The notes beneath the pieces were generated by a model that ran no database searches, had not been told where the DNA came from, and saw only the letters and a program-made list of their open reading frames with translations. Made by a program: the position numbers and the translations under genes. Below are positions 44,736-52,783 of a DNA stretch of 64,000 nucleotides, in pieces. Source of the stretch: an uncultured Oscillospiraceae bacterium (GTDB lineage Bacteria > Bacillota > Clostridia > Oscillospirales > Oscillospiraceae); the NCBI GenBank assembly GCA_934597165.1, contig CAKTQP010000001.1, forward strand, positions 89,672-153,671. The letters are read 5' to 3'. How positions within the stretch are numbered: position 1 is the stretch's first letter; each line of letters opens with the position of its first letter.

Positions 44736-46097
44736 TCAATGCAGGATGCCGAACATGGGCACGAATCCGTACAAGATCAAAACCGTCAAGATGTATTGCC
44801 CGATACACCAGATGATAGATAGCTTGGTTGTCTCTTTGAAATCAGAATGGGCAATGCCCATGCAAACGTAAAAGCACAGAGCGAAGGGCGGGGTCATGTG
44901 CCCCATGGCGCAGGTCATGGGGTTGACCATCATGGCCGCCAGCATGGGGTTGATGCCCGCCGCTGCCGCCAGCGCCGTGTACACCGGCCCCAGCAGGACG
45001 AACAGAGAGGTCACTTCCATGAACATCCCCAGCACCGTAAAGATCAAGGGACAGATGATAGCAGCGAACCACATGGGAACCTGCTTGTCCGCCACAAATG
45101 TAGAGATGCTCTCCGCAACACCGATGTCATTGAACAGCTCGGTAATGCAGAACCCGGCAAAGGCCATGATGATGACCGGTGCGATGCCGGCGATGCCCTC
45201 TTCCATACAGCCCACCAACTTGCGGAAGGTCGGTTTGTTGCCCTTCAAGGCGTACAGCACCACCACAAAGGCCACTGCAATGCTGGGAATGGTGGTCAGC
45301 AGGATGTTGGCCGAGGCCGCCGCTTCCGCTTCGCCCAGACGGGCACGGACAAAGCTGTCGTTGCAAAAGGCGTCCACCAGGAAGGGCACAAAGATGACCA
45401 CCGGCAGCAGCAGCGCCTTCCACCCCTGTTTCAGCGCCTCAGCAATGGGCAGCCGCTCTTCCTTGGGAATGGGCTTCACGTCATACTTCCGGACCAGGAA
45501 GAACAGGGTGATGAACCGGTGCAGGAGGAACCAGAAGGAGATGATCCACGCAAAGAGCCAGAACTGGGAGAAGGTGTAGGTGTTGGGCGCAAAGGCGTCC
45601 AGCGCCGCAAAGAGCACCACGATGGCGCCAGAGGGCGGGATCACCGGCCCCAGGGAGCTGGCCGCCATCTCCACCGTCGCCGCCAGCTCGGACGAGTACC
45701 CGGTCTTCTTCATGGCCGGGATGGTGATGACGCCAATGGCCGCCGCGTTGCCCGGACCCGTGCCGGAGAGGGCACCCATAGCCGCACTGGCAATGAGCGC
45801 CACATAGCCCGCGCCGCCGGAGAAACGCCCCACCAGCGAGATGATGATGTTGAGCATATCCGTCACAATGCCCGTCTTCTCAAAGACCAGGGAGAAGCAC
45901 ATGAACGCGGTGATGGTGTAGAGGGAATAGGTATTGGCCGCTTGAGCCAGATACGCTGGGATGTGGAGGAGATTGCCTGTTGCGATGGCCAGGATCACAA
46001 ACGCAGCCAAGATCACCTCATACATGGGACGCCGCAAGGCCACAAAGCCGAACACGACCAGTGCGATCAGCGCAGCAAAATACACAAACGCAGTCAT
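44736..46097 (-). CDS. TRAP transporter large permease (DctM-like)
   Basis: 453 aa, 12 or more hydrophobic segments. DctM-type signatures are GALSGTGPGNAAAIGVITIP near residue 110 and SSLGPVIPPSGAIVVL near 148. TRAP transporters use a Na+ or H+ gradient with a periplasmic binding protein for carboxylates. No binding-protein gene (dctP) and no normal dctQ is nearby, so the substrate-delivery route is unclear. The ATG at 46097 follows AAAGGTGGG; a TTG just upstream is less likely. First gene of its operon. Confidence 0.88.
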   Translation of the reverse strand: MTAFVYFAALIALVVFGFVALRRPMYEVILAAFVILAIATGNLLHIPAYLAQAANTYSLYTITAFMCFSLVFEKTGIVTDMLNIIISLVGRFSGGAGYVALIASAAMGALSGTGPGNAAAIGVITIPAMKKTGYSSELAATVEMAASSLGPVIPPSGAIVVLFAALDAFAPNTYTFSQFWLFAWIISFWFLLHRFITLFFLVRKYDVKPIPKEERLPIAEALKQGWKALLLPVVIFVPFLVDAFCNDSFVRARLGEAEAAASANILLTTIPSIAVAFVVVLYALKGNKPTFRKLVGCMEEGIAGIAPVIIMAFAGFCITELFNDIGVAESISTFVADKQVPMWFAAIICPLIFTVLGMFMEVTSLFVLLGPVYTALAAAAGINPMLAAMMVNPMTCAMGHMTPPFALCFYVCMGIAHSDFKETTKLSIIWCIGQYILTVLILYGFVPMFGILH

Positions 46098-46134
46098 CAA
46101 AAACCCACCTTTGTTAGAGAATTAACGCACTTGT

Positions 46135-46163
46135 ATTATATTGCAAGCCCCCCGTCATGGGCA
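46135..46163 (-). promoter_or_regulatory. Promoter of the TRAP/SDR/LysR/AKR operon
   Basis: Minus strand: TTGCCC, 18-nt spacer, TATAAT (46140-46135), about 40 bp upstream of the DctM-like start. Confidence 0.65.
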
Positions 46164-46279
46164 AATATGAATTTTCGATTGCCGCCATCGAAGGGAATCT
46201 ATCCTGCATAAAATGCACGGAATGGGGTAATTTTCTCTATTTTTTCACCCATATAGAGAGGATTCCGTGTTTTCACACT

Positions 46280-46344
46280 TCAAATCATTTCCTTGCTCTC
46301 CTCTCATGCTGCTGCAAGAGGTACCGAAACATATGCACATCCAC
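46280..46344 (-). pseudogene. LysR gene reduced to its first and last codons (deletion scar)
   Basis: The first codons (GTG GAT GTG CAT ATG TTT CGG TAC...) read VDVHMFRYLL, matching MDVRVLRYFL of the intact LysR at 6637-7506. About 10 codons later the sequence jumps to GAG GAG AGC AAG GAA ATG ATT TGA (EESKEMI stop), matching that protein's last codons EELKEII stop. Roughly 800 bp of the middle is missing and the two ends are in different frames, so this is a deletion scar of a paralogous regulator. Confidence 0.75.
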
Positions 46345-46357
46345 GTCTACCCTTCTT

Positions 46358-46440
46358 GATAGGGTTATTTTATCGCCGCTTTCCATTTCTGTAAACTATG
46401 GATTCGATAGGATATTCTATATTTGCCTTTGCGATATTTT
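46358..46440. repeat. Copy of the LysR/MATE control region
   Basis: GGGTTATTTTATC, TTTCTGTAAACTATG, ATTCGATAGGATAT and ATATTTGCC..TTGC follow in the same order and spacing as at 7525-7600. It adjoins the LysR scar exactly as the intact region adjoins the intact LysR gene. Confidence 0.75.
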
Positions 46441-46445
46441 CTTCT

Positions 46446-46668
46446 ATGATACCACTCTATACGAACGCTCTCGGCACATTTGGCGTCACCGATGGATAGC
46501 ACCTTTGCATCAGCCATTTCCAGTTCCTTTCACTACGGTTCAGCCGAAGGGTCATCCAGACCGGGATGGGCAGCTGGGTCACTTCGCTGCCGGTGGCCAC
46601 CAGAACCACGTCGGGCTGCTCCGCCTTGACCATATCGGCGGTCAGCTCGGTGTTCAGAATGTGTCAAT
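46446..46668 (-). pseudogene. Fragment of an FAD-domain (OYE-type) oxidoreductase
   Basis: On the minus strand one frame reads LNTELTADMVKAEQPDVV then LVATGSEVTQLPIP, the inter-cofactor segment of enoate-reductase-type enzymes. After a deletion and frame change it reads MADAKVLSIGDAKCAESVRI, resembling their C-terminal IGD segment. A stop codon precedes the first part, so it is not expressed as a whole. It is related to, but not a copy of, the enzyme at 35746-37737. Confidence 0.7.
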
Positions 46669-46711
46669 TTCGTGCGAATCGTAGAAAAATAGCGACCCGT
46701 AAAAAATCTCA

Positions 46712-46739
46712 TTGACATCACCGCAAACCCTGCTAAAAT
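46712..46739 (+). promoter_or_regulatory. Promoter upstream of spoVT
   Basis: TTGACA (46712-46717), 16-nt spacer, TAAAAT (46734-46739), about 130 bp before the start; a housekeeping-type promoter. Confidence 0.5.
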
Positions 46740-46869
46740 ACTCTTTGCATAGTAACTTCCTCACCAAAATCGTCCTTTTTTGCGCTATCTCTTTCCTTTG
46801 TGGATAATTTCCCACCCATGGGCAACAATAACATCCGTATCCGCAATATAGATAAGGAGAGAGTGCCAT

Positions 46870-47412
46870 ATGAAAGCTACCGGTATCGTCCGCCGCATTG
46901 ACGACCTCGGCCGGGTGGTCATCCCCAAAGAGATCCGCAGGACCATGCGGATCCGGGAGGGCGACCCGTTGGAGATCTACACGGACAAGGACGGGGAAGT
47001 CATCTTCAAAAAATACTCCATGATGGGTGGCCTGAGCGAATTTGCCAGCCAGATCTGCGAGACCGTCCACAAGACCGTTCATCAACCTGCCATCATCACC
47101 GACCGGGACAGCATCATCGCCCTGGCTGGTCTGGTGCGGCGGGAATGGATGGAGAAACCCATCTCCCCTACCCTGGAGAACATCCTGGAATCTCGTCAGC
47201 TCTACGAGCATCAAGCCGGCGCTGCCCCCTTCCTGGTCACAGAGAGTAAATCCGGCCTCTTCGTCTCTCTGGCCGCCCCCATCATCGCCCAGGGCGATGT
47301 GCTGGGTTGTCTGCTGTTGGCGGACACAGAAGGGAGTTGGGTCCCCGGTGAGACCGAACGGACCCTGCTGGAGACCATCTCCGGCTTCCTGGGACGCCAC
47401 ATGGAAGGGTGA
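46870..47412 (+). CDS. spoVT: Stage V sporulation protein T (AbrB-like regulator)
   Basis: 180 aa. The N-terminal AbrB swapped-hairpin domain reads MKATGIVRRIDDLGRVVIPK and continues EIRRTMRIREGDPLEIY, followed by a GAF-like C-terminal domain (about 55-180), the layout and length of SpoVT. In Bacillus and Clostridia it tunes forespore gene expression and germination. Supports a spore-forming host. AAGGAGAG lies upstream of the ATG. Confidence 0.93.
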   Translation: MKATGIVRRIDDLGRVVIPKEIRRTMRIREGDPLEIYTDKDGEVIFKKYSMMGGLSEFASQICETVHKTVHQPAIITDRDSIIALAGLVRREWMEKPISPTLENILESRQLYEHQAGAAPFLVTESKSGLFVSLAAPIIAQGDVLGCLLLADTEGSWVPGETERTLLETISGFLGRHMEG

Positions 47413-47434
47413 ACGATGCCCGCAAGACCAGTTT

Positions 47435-47464
47435 CGCCGGGCATTTTGCCCGGCATTTTTTCTT
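47435..47464 (+). terminator. Terminator after spoVT
   Basis: GCCGGGCATTTTGCCCGGC hairpin followed by ATTTTTTC. Confidence 0.85.
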
Positions 47465-47558
47465 TCTTCTCCCAGCATCCCCACTTATTCCCCACGTCGT
47501 TTGGGCAGAACGTCTAATTTTGTCTCGCCCATTTTCCGCTTTTACAGCTATTTTTCCC

Positions 47559-47587
47559 TTGACATTGATAGGAGGCGCGCCTATAAT
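47559..47587 (+). promoter_or_regulatory. Consensus promoter of the first ABC transporter operon
   Basis: TTGACA (47559-47564), 17-nt spacer, TATAAT (47582-47587), a perfect vegetative promoter. Around the -10 box GCGCCTATAATGACA is shared with the promoter of the T-box-controlled paralogous operon at 62351-62379. Confidence 0.88.
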
Positions 47588-47666
47588 GACAATATCACTT
47601 TCGTACATAAAAGCGGTGCTACATAAAAGCATCATATTGAGAAAGTAAATAGGAGGAATCACTACC

Positions 47667-48701
47667 ATGAAAAAACAATCTAAGCTTCTGGCCCTGCTTC
47701 TGGCTTGTGCCATGACCTTGGCACTGTCCGCCTGCGGCGGCAACTCTGCCACCACCAGCACCCCCGCCGGCTCCGCCGCACCTGCCGCTTCCGGCTCCGC
47801 TGCTGCTACCGGCGACAAGACCTATACCATCGGCATCTGCCAGCTGGTCCAGCACAACGCTCTGGACGCCGCCACCAAGGGCTTCAAGGACGCTCTGACC
47901 GAAAAGCTGGGCGACAAGGTCAAGTTCGATGAACAGAACGCCGCTGGCGACTCTGCCACCTGCGCCACCATCTGCAACCAGTTCGTCTCCAGCAATGTGG
48001 ATCTGATCATGGCTAACGCCACTCCCGCTCTGCAGGCTGCTACCGCTGCCACCAACTCCATTCCCATCCTGGGCACCTCTGTCACCGACTACGGCACTGC
48101 ACTGTCCATCGCCGATTGGAAGGGCACCACTGGCACCAACGTCACCGGCACCGCTGACCTGGCTCCCCTGGACAAGCAGGCTGAGATGATCAAGACCCTG
48201 TTCCCCGACAAAAAGACCGTGGGCATCCTGTACTGCTCCGCAGAACCCAACTCCAAGTATCAGTCCACCGAGATCACCAAGTATCTGACTGACGCTGGCT
48301 ACACCTGTAAGGAATTCACCTTCGCCGACAGCAACGACGTAGCAGCCGTCACCAAGACCGCTTGCGACGAGAGCGACGTCATCTATATCCCCACCGACAA
48401 CACCGCTGCTTCCTGTGCTGAATCCATCAACAATGTAGCAGAACCCGCTAAGGTGCCCATCGTTGCTGGCGAATCCGGCATCTGCACCGGCTGCGGCGTG
48501 GCAACCCTGTCCATCGACTACTATGACCTGGGTGTCGTCACCGGCAACATGGCATACGAAGTCCTGGTCAACGGCGCTGACCCCGCCACCACCGAAATTC
48601 AGTTCGCACCCAAGACCACCTATCAGTACATGGCAGATCGCTGTGAAAAGCTGGGCGTCAAGGTTCCCTCTGACTACGTGGCTATCGAAGTGGAAAAGTA
48701 A
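47667..48701 (+). CDS. ABC transporter substrate-binding lipoprotein (TrpX-like)
   Basis: 344 aa. Lipoprotein signal peptide with LSAC (Cys about residue 24), Ser/Thr/Ala linker, then a periplasmic-binding-protein fold of the ABC_sub_bind (PF04392-type) family from about residue 52. Good AGGAGG upstream. It forms an operon with a permease and an ATPase and is paralogous to the protein at 60870-61958. By kinship with the Trp-T-box copy it may bind an aromatic amino acid or analogue, but this copy has no T-box, so its ligand may differ. Confidence 0.9.
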   Translation: MKKQSKLLALLLACAMTLALSACGGNSATTSTPAGSAAPAASGSAAATGDKTYTIGICQLVQHNALDAATKGFKDALTEKLGDKVKFDEQNAAGDSATCATICNQFVSSNVDLIMANATPALQAATAATNSIPILGTSVTDYGTALSIADWKGTTGTNVTGTADLAPLDKQAEMIKTLFPDKKTVGILYCSAEPNSKYQSTEITKYLTDAGYTCKEFTFADSNDVAAVTKTACDESDVIYIPTDNTAASCAESINNVAEPAKVPIVAGESGICTGCGVATLSIDYYDLGVVTGNMAYEVLVNGADPATTEIQFAPKTTYQYMADRCEKLGVKVPSDYVAIEVEK

Positions 48702-48910
48702 TCTAAACCCTTTAGCAAACCAACAAAACTGCATACTTTCATCCATTTAAGTTACAGTTTTCTATCTTTTCTCTTTCCTATACACCAAAAGGATCGGGGT
48801 GCCATGTTCCCATGGCACCCCCATGCCTGTTTTTCGACATCCTGGGTTTTCTCTTGCATTTTCATCCAGTTTTGTCACCGTTATCCTACAACTATTGAGG
48901 AGGAACCGTT
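48702..48910 (+). terminator. Leader/attenuator hairpin between binding-protein and permease genes
   Basis: GGGGTGCCATG (48796-48806) pairs with CATGGCACCCC (48811-48821), followed within 10 nt by TTTTT. Partial termination here would give more binding protein than permease, a common arrangement. The rest of the 209-bp gap shows nothing else. Confidence 0.65.
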
Positions 48911-49855
48911 ATGTCTTATCTTGCTTCCCTCAACCCCTTAAATCTGCTGGGCGCCATGCCCGGCAACGTGGCACAGGGCCTCATCTGGGGCCTGATGGCC
49001 TTGGGGGTCTACATCACCTTCCGCCTGCTGGACTTCGCTGACCTGACTGTCGACGGCAGCTTTGCCACCGGCGGTGCCGTCACCGTGGTGCTCATCCTCC
49101 ACGGCTGGTCCGTCCCCGCTGCCCTGCTCATCGCCATCCTAGCAGGTCTCGCTGCCGGTCTCATCACCGGTCTGCTCCACACCCTCCTGGGCATCCCGCC
49201 TATCCTGGCCGGTATCCTGACCCAGATCGCCCTGTACTCCATCAACCTGAACATCATGGGCATGGCCAACCTGGCCGTCAGCGTGGATCAGTATCCCCTG
49301 CTCCTCTCCTCCCGGAAGATCACCGCTTCCATCCTCATCGCTCTGGTGCTCATCGCCATCGTCATCTCCGCCCTTTATTGGTACTTCGGCACCGAACAGG
49401 GCAGTGCCATCCGCGCCACCGGTTGCAACCCGGCTATGAGTAAGGCACAGGGCATCAACATCAGCGTCACCAAGGTCATCGCGCTGAGCCTGTCCAACGC
49501 TCTCGTCGCCCTGTCCGGCGGCTTCATGGCACAGTATCAGGGGTTTGCTGACATCAACATGGGCCGCGGCGCCATCGTCATCGGCCTGGCCGCAGTCATC
49601 ATCGGCGAGGTCATCGGCGAAGCGCTGCTGGGCAAGCACCTGAACTTCTTCGGCAAGCTGTCCTTCGTGGTCATCGGCGGCATCATCTACTACATCGTGG
49701 TGGGCATCGTCCTCTGGCTCAAGCTGCCCTCCAACGACCTGAAGCTGTTCACCGCAGTCATCGTGGCCATCTTCCTGGCCGTCCCCTATCTCAAGGGTCA
49801 ATCCAAGTCCTCCTTCAAGAAGGCGGCAAAGAAGGGAGCGCAGAACAATGCTTGA
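48911..49855 (+). CDS. ABC transporter permease (TrpY-like)
   Basis: 314-aa inner-membrane permease of the branched-chain/ribose (LivH-type) superfamily, with about 8-9 hydrophobic segments and the conserved motif GSAIRATGCNPAMSKAQGI near residue 165. Its stop overlaps the ATPase gene by 8 bp. AGGAGGAA precedes the ATG. Paralogue of the permease at 59734-60702. Confidence 0.9.
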   Translation: MSYLASLNPLNLLGAMPGNVAQGLIWGLMALGVYITFRLLDFADLTVDGSFATGGAVTVVLILHGWSVPAALLIAILAGLAAGLITGLLHTLLGIPPILAGILTQIALYSINLNIMGMANLAVSVDQYPLLLSSRKITASILIALVLIAIVISALYWYFGTEQGSAIRATGCNPAMSKAQGINISVTKVIALSLSNALVALSGGFMAQYQGFADINMGRGAIVIGLAAVIIGEVIGEALLGKHLNFFGKLSFVVIGGIIYYIVVGIVLWLKLPSNDLKLFTAVIVAIFLAVPYLKGQSKSSFKKAAKKGAQNNA

Positions 49856-50642
49856 TCTCATCAATGTTCACAAGACATTCAACCCCGGTACCATCAACGA
49901 AAAGGTAGCGCTGGACGGCGTGAACCTCCACCTGGACGACGGGGATTTCTGCACCATCATCGGCGGCAACGGCGCCGGTAAATCCACCACCCTGAACGCT
50001 GTCGCCGGCGTGTGGCCGGTGGACGAGGGCACCATCCTCATCGACGGTCAGAACGTCACCGGTGTGCCCGAACACAAGCGCGCTGCTTACCTGGGTCGTG
50101 TGTTCCAGGACCCCATGACCGGCACCGCTGCCATCCTGGGCATCGATGAAAACCTGGCTCTGGCCGCTCGCCGCGGCTCCCGCCGTGGCCTGAAGTGGGG
50201 CGTCACCAAGACAGAGCGGGAACACTACCGGGAACTGCTGAAGGAGCTGGACTTGGGTCTGGAGGACCGTCTGACCGCTAAGGTGGGTCTGCTCTCCGGC
50301 GGTCAGCGTCAGGCGCTGACCCTGCTCATGGCCACCCTGCGCAAGCCCAAGCTGCTGCTGCTGGACGAGCATACGGCGGCACTGGACCCCAAGACCGCGG
50401 AAAAGGTGTTGCACACTACTGACCGCATCATCCGGGATCAGAACCTGACCGCCATGATGGTCACCCACAACATGAAGGACGCCATCGCCCACGGCAACCG
50501 GCTCATCATGATGCATGAGGGCAAGGTCATCCTGGACATCTCCGGCGAGGACAAGCAGAAGCTGACCGTACCTGACCTGATGCACCAGTTCGAAGTGGTC
50601 AGCGGCGAAGAATTCGCCAACGACAAGGCTATTCTCGCCTGA
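49848..50642 (+). CDS. ABC transporter ATP-binding protein (TrpZ-like)
   Basis: 264 aa. Walker A GGNGAGKST near residue 43, signature LLSGGQRQALTLL near 146, Walker B LLLLDEHTAALD near 166 and the switch His in MVTHNM near 207. It drives uptake with the two preceding gene products. Ends before the terminator at 50731. Confidence 0.95.
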   Translation: MLDLINVHKTFNPGTINEKVALDGVNLHLDDGDFCTIIGGNGAGKSTTLNAVAGVWPVDEGTILIDGQNVTGVPEHKRAAYLGRVFQDPMTGTAAILGIDENLALAARRGSRRGLKWGVTKTEREHYRELLKELDLGLEDRLTAKVGLLSGGQRQALTLLMATLRKPKLLLLDEHTAALDPKTAEKVLHTTDRIIRDQNLTAMMVTHNMKDAIAHGNRLIMMHEGKVILDISGEDKQKLTVPDLMHQFEVVSGEEFANDKAILA

Positions 50643-50730
50643 CTTCCTTTTTTCGAGAAAAAAGGAAGCAAAAAAGCTTTACGGCGCTGCGCGATCGTTC
50701 AACGCAAGAATCTACCTCGACACAGTATAA

Positions 50731-50767
50731 AAACTGCCTCGGAATCCGCTTCCGAGGCAGTTTTTTA
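50731..50767. terminator. Bidirectional terminator
   Basis: AAACTGCCTCGGA/TCCGAGGCAGTTT stem with a 7-nt loop, T6 on the plus strand and TTT on the minus strand; ends the ABC operon (+) and the hydrolase gene (-). Confidence 0.88.
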
Positions 50768-50770
50768 TGC

Positions 50771-51472
50771 TCAATCGGTCAAAAAACGGGTCTCCCACGC
50801 CCGCAGCTGCTGGCAGTCTTCTTCTGTGTGGAACCAGTGCCGTCCGCCCTTCCGCAGGCAAAATTCGCAGTGGAACCGCTCCACAAAATCCTCGACCGTA
50901 GCCAAGTCGGTCAGGTGATCCAACTCACCAAAACAGATGGTGGTGCGAGGTGCCCAGTGGGTGACCGGGTGCGCTTTGGCGTAGGCATACACCGGCCAGG
51001 AGAACCGCTCGCCGTTTTCCGCCAGCACTTCCCCTTCCCGCTCCAGCTGTTCCAGGGTCACGCCGCTCCACGCCATGGTCTTCTCGATGAGCTGGCACAG
51101 ATCCACCACCGGCGAGGCAAACAGACATCGTTCCAGCTCCTCTCCCGGCAGCGCCTGCATACTGAACCAAGCGCCCATACTGGTGGCGTACAGCCCTACC
51201 GTTTTCCACCGGCTGCGCAGGGTCTGATACACCGTTTGCAGCTCCGGGATGATCTGGACGGGCGTGAACGGCTCCGGCAAGCCCTTCCGCTCCCCATGTT
51301 CCGGCAGGTCGATGGACACCACCTGCCAGCCGTGGGCGTCTGCCACTTCTGCAAAGTCCAGTGCTTCCTCCTTGCTGCCCATCTTGCCGTGGACATAGAA
51401 GAACACCCGTTCCGACGGCGCTCCCAGCACCAATGCCGGAAGGCCGCACAGCAACTCTTTCCGCTGTTCCAT
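50771..51472 (-). CDS. Alpha/beta hydrolase
   Basis: 233 aa. Strand-beta3 HG motif YVHGKMGSKEEALDFAE near residue 26, nucleophile elbow ATSMGAWFSMQ near 115 (Ser), and a candidate His at the C-terminus (GGRHWFHTEEDC). Its start codon overlaps the last base of coaBC (TAATG), so it is translationally coupled to coaBC. Likely an esterase/thioesterase; substrate unknown. Confidence 0.85.
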   Translation of the reverse strand: MEQRKELLCGLPALVLGAPSERVFFYVHGKMGSKEEALDFAEVADAHGWQVVSIDLPEHGERKGLPEPFTPVQIIPELQTVYQTLRSRWKTVGLYATSMGAWFSMQALPGEELERCLFASPVVDLCQLIEKTMAWSGVTLEQLEREGEVLAENGERFSWPVYAYAKAHPVTHWAPRTTICFGELDHLTDLATVEDFVERFHCEFCLRKGGRHWFHTEEDCQQLRAWETRFLTD

Positions 51473-52671
51473 TACATCTCCTCCATCCGCTTCAAAATAC
51501 TGTCCAGCAGCAAGTCAGCCGCCGCCTCTTTGGTCACCATAGGCAGCTCGTCCAGCCCGTCCTTGGTGATGAGGGTCAACAGGTTGGTGTCCACGCCGAA
51601 GCCGGCACCTTCCACCTTCAGATTGTTGGCGGCGATCATGTCTACGCGCTTCTTCTCCAGCTTTTTGCGGGAGTTTTCCACCATGTTCTGAGTCTCCATG
51701 GAGAAGCCACACAAGAACTGCCCCGGCTGCCGGTGCTGTCCCAGCCAACCCAGAATGTCCTGGGTGCGTTCCAGCGGGATGGACAGGGCGTCGTCGGACT
51801 TCTTCATCTTATCCTCCGCCACCACCGTCGGGCGATAATCTGCCACGGCAGCCGCTTTGATGATAATGTCCTGCTCCGCCGCACGTGTCGTCACCGCCTC
51901 AAACATCTCTTGAGCAGACACCACGTCCACGGTCTCCACATAGGGCAGCCGCTTCAACGCCACCGGCCCAGACACCAACGTCACCTGTGCCCCACGTCGT
52001 GCCGCCGCCTGGGCGATGGCGTAGCCCATCTTGCCGCTGGAGTGGTTGGTGAGGTAGCGCACCGGGTCCAACGCCTCCTGAGTGGGGCCAGCGGTGACCA
52101 GCACCTTTTTGCCCATCATATCCTTTTTGTGAGCCAAATAGTGGAGGATGACCTGCAACAGCGCCTCTGGCTCTGGCAGCTTCCCCTTGCCCACAGCGCC
52201 GCAGGCCAGGTACCCGCTGGCAGGCTCCACCACCTCCCAGCCGTAGTGCCGCAGGATGTTCAGGTTGTCCTGGGTCACCGGGTTCTCGTACATCTTGGTG
52301 TTCATAGCCGGCACCACGATTTTGGGGCAGTTGCAGGCCAGCACGGTGGTAGTCAGCATATCGTCCGCCAGGCCGTGAGCCAGCTTGGCGATGACGTTGG
52401 CGGTGGCAGGCGCGATCATCACCAGGTCCGCCTGGTCAGCTACCGCGATGTGCTCCACCTGGAAGGAGAAATTCCGGTCAAAGGTGTCCACCAGCGCCTT
52501 GTTGCCGGTCAGCGTCTCAAAGGTCACCGCCGTGATGAATTGCGTGGCGTTCTGGGTCATGAGCACCTGCACATTGCACCCCAGCTTCACCAGCGCGGAA
52601 GCCAGGTTGGGCATCTTATACGCGGCGATCCCGCCGGTGACCCCCAGCACCACCGTCTTTCCCTGTAACAT
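51472..52671 (-). CDS. coaBC: Phosphopantothenoylcysteine decarboxylase/phosphopantothenate-cysteine ligase
   Basis: 399-aa bifunctional enzyme for two steps of coenzyme A synthesis. The N-terminal flavoprotein CoaC half begins VVLGVTGGIAAYKMPNLASA with PAMNTKMYENP near residue 120. The CoaB half starts at about 185 (KKVLVTAGPTQEALDPVRYLTN and SSGKMGYAIAQAA). The ATG at 52671 has AGGAGGT upstream. One-base overlap with the following hydrolase gene. Confidence 0.96.
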   Translation of the reverse strand: MLQGKTVVLGVTGGIAAYKMPNLASALVKLGCNVQVLMTQNATQFITAVTFETLTGNKALVDTFDRNFSFQVEHIAVADQADLVMIAPATANVIAKLAHGLADDMLTTTVLACNCPKIVVPAMNTKMYENPVTQDNLNILRHYGWEVVEPASGYLACGAVGKGKLPEPEALLQVILHYLAHKKDMMGKKVLVTAGPTQEALDPVRYLTNHSSGKMGYAIAQAAARRGAQVTLVSGPVALKRLPYVETVDVVSAQEMFEAVTTRAAEQDIIIKAAAVADYRPTVVAEDKMKKSDDALSIPLERTQDILGWLGQHRQPGQFLCGFSMETQNMVENSRKKLEKKRVDMIAANNLKVEGAGFGVDTNLLTLITKDGLDELPMVTKEAAADLLLDSILKRMEEM

Positions 52672-52735
52672 AGCAGTACCTCCTCTGTCTGCATTTGGAT
52701 TGGTCTTAGTATAGCAAATGTTCGCCACAGCGTAA

Positions 52736-52766
52736 AGAAGGACACCTCCAAAGAGGTGTCCTTTTG
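52736..52766. terminator. Terminator of the gene at 52784-53863
   Basis: AAGGACACCTC/GAGGTGTCCTT with a 4-nt loop; T4 on the plus strand and TTC on the minus strand. Confidence 0.7.
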
Positions 52767-52783
52767 GTCTGATTTAGATTCGG

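Larger units (their letters stand above)
46101..46869. other. Relic-rich intergenic region
   Basis: About 770 bp without an intact gene. It contains the minus-strand TRAP promoter (46135-46163), a LysR deletion scar (46280-46344), a control-region copy (46358-46440), an OYE-type pseudogene fragment (46446-46668) and a spoVT promoter (46712-46739). Confidence 0.75.
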
